Translations under genes and position numbers: made by a program
In this document: in pieces, positions 61,401-64,000 of the stretch
How positions within the stretch are numbered: the stretch's first letter is position 1
Layout: each line of letters begins with the position of its first letter
The notes under the pieces: generated by a model
The model's database searches: none
What the model saw: the letters and a program-made list of their open reading frames with translations, nothing else
What the model was told of the DNA's origin: nothing
DNA from: Flavobacteriaceae bacterium PS02338
GTDB taxonomy: Bacteria; Bacteroidota; Bacteroidia; Sphingobacteriales; Sphingobacteriaceae
Length of the DNA: 64,000 nt
Direction of reading: 5' to 3'
NCBI GenBank assembly: GCA_029959615.1
Contig: JASCOD010000003.1
Span: 62,001 to 126,000, forward strand

Positions 61401-62052
61401 TGGGCTTTACTCTATCGAATTTAGAGGACTTAATGGCGAAACTGGATTACCATATTTTACAGGCATTGATGGAAATCCAACACTGAATGTGAATTTCCAA
61501 AGTTTAACTACCTCTTACCTAAAATATGAAGGAAATGTAGACCCGACCTTTACTGGAGGTTTATCTAACAATTTTTCTTATAAAAACCTCTCTGTAGCCT
61601 TTTTGGTTTCTTACCAGGCTGGAAATAAAATCAGATTAAACAGTGCCTATAGTTCATCATATAATGATTTTAGTGCTATGCCACGCGAATTATTGAATAG
61701 TTGGCAGATGCCTGGCGATGAGCGCTACACCAATGTTCCGGTATTGGTTGATGGTAGGTTAAGCAGTACGATATCTGGCTATCCGTATTCGAGCTATAAC
61801 TATGCAGATATTAGAACGGTTAATGGAGATTTTATACGTCTAAAAAATATTTCAGTACAATACAGACTTAACGAAAGGGTTACCAGAACGCTCGGTGTTA
61901 GAAATATAGCATTTGGTCTTAACGCTACTAACCTTTGGTTAATTTATGCCGATAAACGATTAAAAGGTCAAGATCCAGAGTTTTTTAATTCGGGAGGTGT
62001 TGCTTCTCCATTGGCAAAACAAATTACATTTTCTTTAAAAGTTGGTATTTAA
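58441..62052 (+). CDS. SusC/RagA TonB-linked outer membrane protein with STN domain
   Basis: 1203 aa. Signal peptide (about 9-30), Secretin/TonB N-terminal STN domain (about 46-107: LELVLNRLKKKYNKTFVFDA, ALNQLANEGITYKIV) that signals to FecR, carboxypeptidase-regulatory-like domain (about 121-200), plug with KIRIRGVTSISGDNKPLWVIDGIIQ (in parts) and LYGARAMNGVVVMKTKKGK, then the barrel. Ends TFSLKVGI. It is 138 aa longer than the SusC at 2076 because of the STN domain and longer loops. 11 nt before the SusD gene. Confidence 0.95.
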   Translation: MSKNYTQKMQFKRWLLPLFLPFFFANPAHSSNQSMVNTQQSAKGEKLELVLNRLKKKYNKTFVFDAVAININKNVQVNDNGKLEDALNQLANEGITYKIVGDRVILSKIEEKKATVKQQTVTGKVLSENGGVVDGTPGVSVREKGTQNFTQTNDKGEFRIAVKEGAVIVFSMIGFKPQEVNVGQRTNLTITLEADVSSLSEVIVNGYQNIQKKLYTGAATSIKGSDVKQEGITDITRMLEGKVAGLSIQNVSGTFGSAPKIRIRGVTSISGDNKPLWVIDGIIQEDIVNVTNDQLASGNALTLLGSSVAGVNAEDIESINFLQDAAATALYGARAMNGVVVMKTKKGKIGKPSVTVNSNFSTYLKPNYDSFDIMNSREQMTIYQNMYDKYYLDYGSSVNRRIGGVFTKMGKLISTPDANGNFAVENTPEGRGAFLQRYAQANTDWFDVLFRNSLLQQHNIILQSGTESATNYLSIGFTQDSGWTVGDNYKLYTANNRSTFNLSDKVSVDVTVAGSLRRQRSPGTVNRITNLVLGAYSRSFDINPFSYALSTSRTITPYDENGNLEFFTKDYAPFNILHELKNNFIDINLLDVTTRGELTYKVSKAFEYKVLGAARYVRTSREHQVLDDANAAEAYRADYNGSIRSANPLLYRDPDVPEEVEKSTVMPQGGLYNRTDDYMVNYNARQQLTFNKTIKNDHMVNVMLGQEIKFTDRKNSYSDGYGYQYSKGGVPFVDYRLIKKNLESNDYYYGMSLDLDRYVAFFSSTSYSYKGKYILSGMARYDGSNRMGASKAARWLPTWTASAAWNVDEENFMKKISSVDFLKVRASYGLTASIGNARNSVVRLGYTNVPRRYADVESSIIIAGLENSELTWEKAHSSNIGIDLGLFKEKLTLTVDVYNRNSFDLISTVQTSGVGGESSKLANYADLKTHGVAANIGIQIMKNTNFNWTTNLTFDYNTNKIVNMQYRPRIIDLVRPEGGARNGYPVNGLYSIEFRGLNGETGLPYFTGIDGNPTLNVNFQSLTTSYLKYEGNVDPTFTGGLSNNFSYKNLSVAFLVSYQAGNKIRLNSAYSSSYNDFSAMPRELLNSWQMPGDERYTNVPVLVDGRLSSTISGYPYSSYNYADIRTVNGDFIRLKNISVQYRLNERVTRTLGVRNIAFGLNATNLWLIYADKRLKGQDPEFFNSGGVASPLAKQITFSLKVGI

Positions 62053-62063
62053 TTGTAGTAATT

Positions 62064-63545
62064 ATGAAGATCTTAAAATATAAAGGAATTGAGCTAGTGC
62101 CGTTGTTTGTAGCGGTATTATTATTTCCATCGTGCGAAAAATATTTGTCTACTGTACCAGATCAAAGAGCGGTGCTGGACAAACCAGAGGCAGTTTCAGA
62201 GCTATTGGTAAATGCTTATCCAAAAGCAAATTATATGCCCTTTTTAGAGGCTATGTCAGATAATGTAGTAGAGAACATAAAAGTAGTACCTACATTATCT
62301 AATTTACAGGCTTATAAATGGGAAGAAGTGGAAGCTACAGGTGTTGATTGGCCAATTAACTATTGGAACCATTGCTACAAAGCCATAGCTGTGACTAATC
62401 AAGCGCTTAAAGCTATTTCAGAAGCGCCTAATCAGGCAGATTATAATGCCCAAAAAGGAGAAGCTCTAGTGGCCAGAGCCTATGCGCATTTTATGTTGGT
62501 TACTTTATGGTCCAAACCTTTTGACGCCAGTACCTCTAACACAGACCCTGGTGTACCTTATGTATTGGAACCAGAAAATGTAGTGCACAAACAGTATGAA
62601 CGTAAAACTGTAGCCTACGTTTACGAGCAGATAGAAAAAGACCTATTACAAGGTATGCCGCTAATTAGCGATGATGTATATAAAAAGCCAGCTTTTCACT
62701 TTACTAAAAGAGCCGCTGCAGCATTTGCAACACGTTTCTATATGTTCAAGAAAGATTATACCCGAGTAATTCAGTTTGCAGATCAAGCCTTTCCTAATAA
62801 TAGTATAGTTGCCTACTTAAGAGATTGGAATGCTTACTCATTAATGGCAAGCAGCGTTCGTATCCAAACTTACAATAAGCCTTCAGAAAAATCAAACTTG
62901 TTAATTAGTGAAGGGATTAGCAGCTGGACTTTCAACTATGGAAATACGTATAGATTTAGCGTAAATACCAATTGGGTTTATCCGCTCACACTTAAATCGT
63001 ACAATAACCTAATTAATGGTGATTTGGCTTACGTTACTGTAGCAAATGGAGATGATAATTTATATGTTCAGAAGTTGAGCGCACACTTTGTAAGTCCGCT
63101 GAATTCTAACTTAGGTAATTACTATTTATATGTACCATTATTTACTGCGGAGGAAGTTTTGTTTAATAAGGCTGAAGCTTTGGCTATGCAAGACAAATAC
63201 GACGATGCCATTGCCTTGTTGAATCTTTTTATACCAAAAAGGACGAAAAACTACAATTTCAACACACATAATTTAGATCAAGGTAAAATAAAGGCTCATT
63301 ATACTGGAACAGATACCAGAGCTAAAGTGGTAAATGCAATACTAGATTTAAAACGCATAGAGTTTGTACATGAAGGATTACGCTGGTTAGATATTTTGAG
63401 ATTAAGAATGAAAGTAGAGCATCCGGTAGCTGATATGGGTATTACAGGTCAATTTAATACGGTATTAGAAGCTAATGATCCACGTAGGCAAATTCAATTG
63501 CCTCCATCTACAGTATTAGCGGGATTAGAACCAAATAAACGATAA
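62064..63545 (+). CDS. RagB/SusD family nutrient-uptake lipoprotein (second)
   Basis: 493 aa. Signal peptide ends in LLFPSC with lipidated Cys24. SusD scaffold: ALVARAYAHFMLVTLWSKPF, YEQIEKDL, and the C-terminal AILDLKRIEFVHEGLRWLDILRLRM and PPSTVLAGLEPNKR. 11 nt after SusC and 1 nt before the next gene, so one operon. The end sequence AGLEPN-R and the following zinc-metallohydrolase gene are typical of one SusD subgroup linked to proteinaceous or unusual substrates (family knowledge, tentative). Confidence 0.95.
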   Translation: MKILKYKGIELVPLFVAVLLFPSCEKYLSTVPDQRAVLDKPEAVSELLVNAYPKANYMPFLEAMSDNVVENIKVVPTLSNLQAYKWEEVEATGVDWPINYWNHCYKAIAVTNQALKAISEAPNQADYNAQKGEALVARAYAHFMLVTLWSKPFDASTSNTDPGVPYVLEPENVVHKQYERKTVAYVYEQIEKDLLQGMPLISDDVYKKPAFHFTKRAAAAFATRFYMFKKDYTRVIQFADQAFPNNSIVAYLRDWNAYSLMASSVRIQTYNKPSEKSNLLISEGISSWTFNYGNTYRFSVNTNWVYPLTLKSYNNLINGDLAYVTVANGDDNLYVQKLSAHFVSPLNSNLGNYYLYVPLFTAEEVLFNKAEALAMQDKYDDAIALLNLFIPKRTKNYNFNTHNLDQGKIKAHYTGTDTRAKVVNAILDLKRIEFVHEGLRWLDILRLRMKVEHPVADMGITGQFNTVLEANDPRRQIQLPPSTVLAGLEPNKR

Positions 63546-63546
63546 A

Positions 63547-64000
63547 ATGATGAAGATGAAAAAATATTTACTGCTATTAGCAATGGGCACGAGCTTACTA
63601 ATGTTTAACTCATGTTCAAAAAAAGAAGACAATCTAGATGAACCTATCATTGGTTTAGGAGGTGTACGATATTATAAAACTCCATTAGATATCGCACTTT
63701 ACGAAATGTACACCAAACCTTACAATATAGAGGTGGCGTATCGATGGGACGCTGGTTTAATGGGTTTTACCACCACATTAATACCCGCAGAAGAGGGGCG
63801 AGTATTACCGGTGATGAATATTCTTAAAAAAGGTTGGATAGAACCTTTTGAAACTGTAGTAAGTGCCGATTTTGTGAAAAGATATATTCCCAAGCAATAT
63901 GTGCTTATTGGTAGCTACGCTTATTTAAGTAATGGTAATATTGTGTTGGGTTCTGCAGATCAAGGACTTACCGTAAATATTTTTGGTATCAATCAAATTA
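63547..64000 (+). CDS. substrate-import-associated zinc metallohydrolase lipoprotein (5' part)
   Basis: Cut by the window end after about 151 codons. Start ATG at 63547 is one base after the SusD stop. Signal peptide ends in LLMFNSC; Cys23 is the likely lipidation site. DIALYEMYTKPYNIEVAYRW and VMNILKKGWIEPF match the LP_HExxH_w_tonB (TIGR04549) family, whose members are encoded beside SusCD and carry an HExxH zinc motif. That motif would lie beyond the window, so catalytic competence cannot be checked. It would suit a peptide or protein substrate for the operon (inference). Confidence 0.8.
   Translation, partial: MMKMKKYLLLLAMGTSLLMFNSCSKKEDNLDEPIIGLGGVRYYKTPLDIALYEMYTKPYNIEVAYRWDAGLMGFTTTLIPAEEGRVLPVMNILKKGWIEPFETVVSADFVKRYIPKQYVLIGSYAYLSNGNIVLGSADQGLTVNIFGINQI

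Overview
The window is chromosomal DNA of a Bacteroidota bacterium, most likely Pedobacter or a close Sphingobacteriaceae relative. The support is direct: two SusC/SusD outer-membrane pairs, five proteins with a type IX secretion (T9SS) type A C-terminal sorting domain, an ECF sigma/FecR/SusC(STN) cascade, TAnnTTTG-type promoter boxes, AT-rich intergenic DNA and a tmRNA that encodes the tag GENNYALAA.

Layout. 1-1.7 kb: a lipoprotein L,D-transpeptidase. 1.8-13.1 kb: a nutrient-acquisition locus with a structured leader, SusC, SusD, two tandem secreted amidohydrolases, an SsuD-like flavin monooxygenase and an amino-acid permease; it has no glycosidase, so the substrate is probably not a glycan. 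13.2-20.6 kb: small envelope proteins, an EamA exporter, a GH28 lipoprotein, a SemiSWEET, an HD hydrolase and a TPR/LuxR-type membrane regulator. 20.7-35.8 kb: four T9SS-secreted beta-helix or NHL-propeller proteins interrupted by a LytTR regulator and a hybrid beta-propeller histidine kinase on the other strand. 36.0-43.6 kb: an accessory, repeat-rich region with a 21-bp x 15 minisatellite, a 135-bp direct repeat around a ClbS/DfsB gene, a group of orphan genes, a dyad array of 11-bp units, and a membrane-protein plus caspase-like protease pair. 43.7-54.0 kb: tmRNA, aminotransferase, DUF1573 protein, fused alpha-keto acid dehydrogenase E1, TPR histidine kinase and a four-gene minus-strand cluster with a second LytTR regulator. 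54.3-64.0 kb: ECF sigma factor, T9SS beta-helix protein, FecR, SusC with STN domain, SusD and the start of a substrate-import-associated zinc metallohydrolase lipoprotein.

How genes work together. In the last region, occupancy of the STN-type SusC should signal through FecR to the ECF sigma factor. I find the same bipartite element, TTGTCACGAG-N15-TGTCTT, before both the T9SS protein gene and fecR, which would place the surface protein in the same regulon. The most unusual non-coding feature is the 11-bp phased inverted array at 41516-41679. The most likely accessory system is the two-gene membrane/caspase module at 42377-43596.
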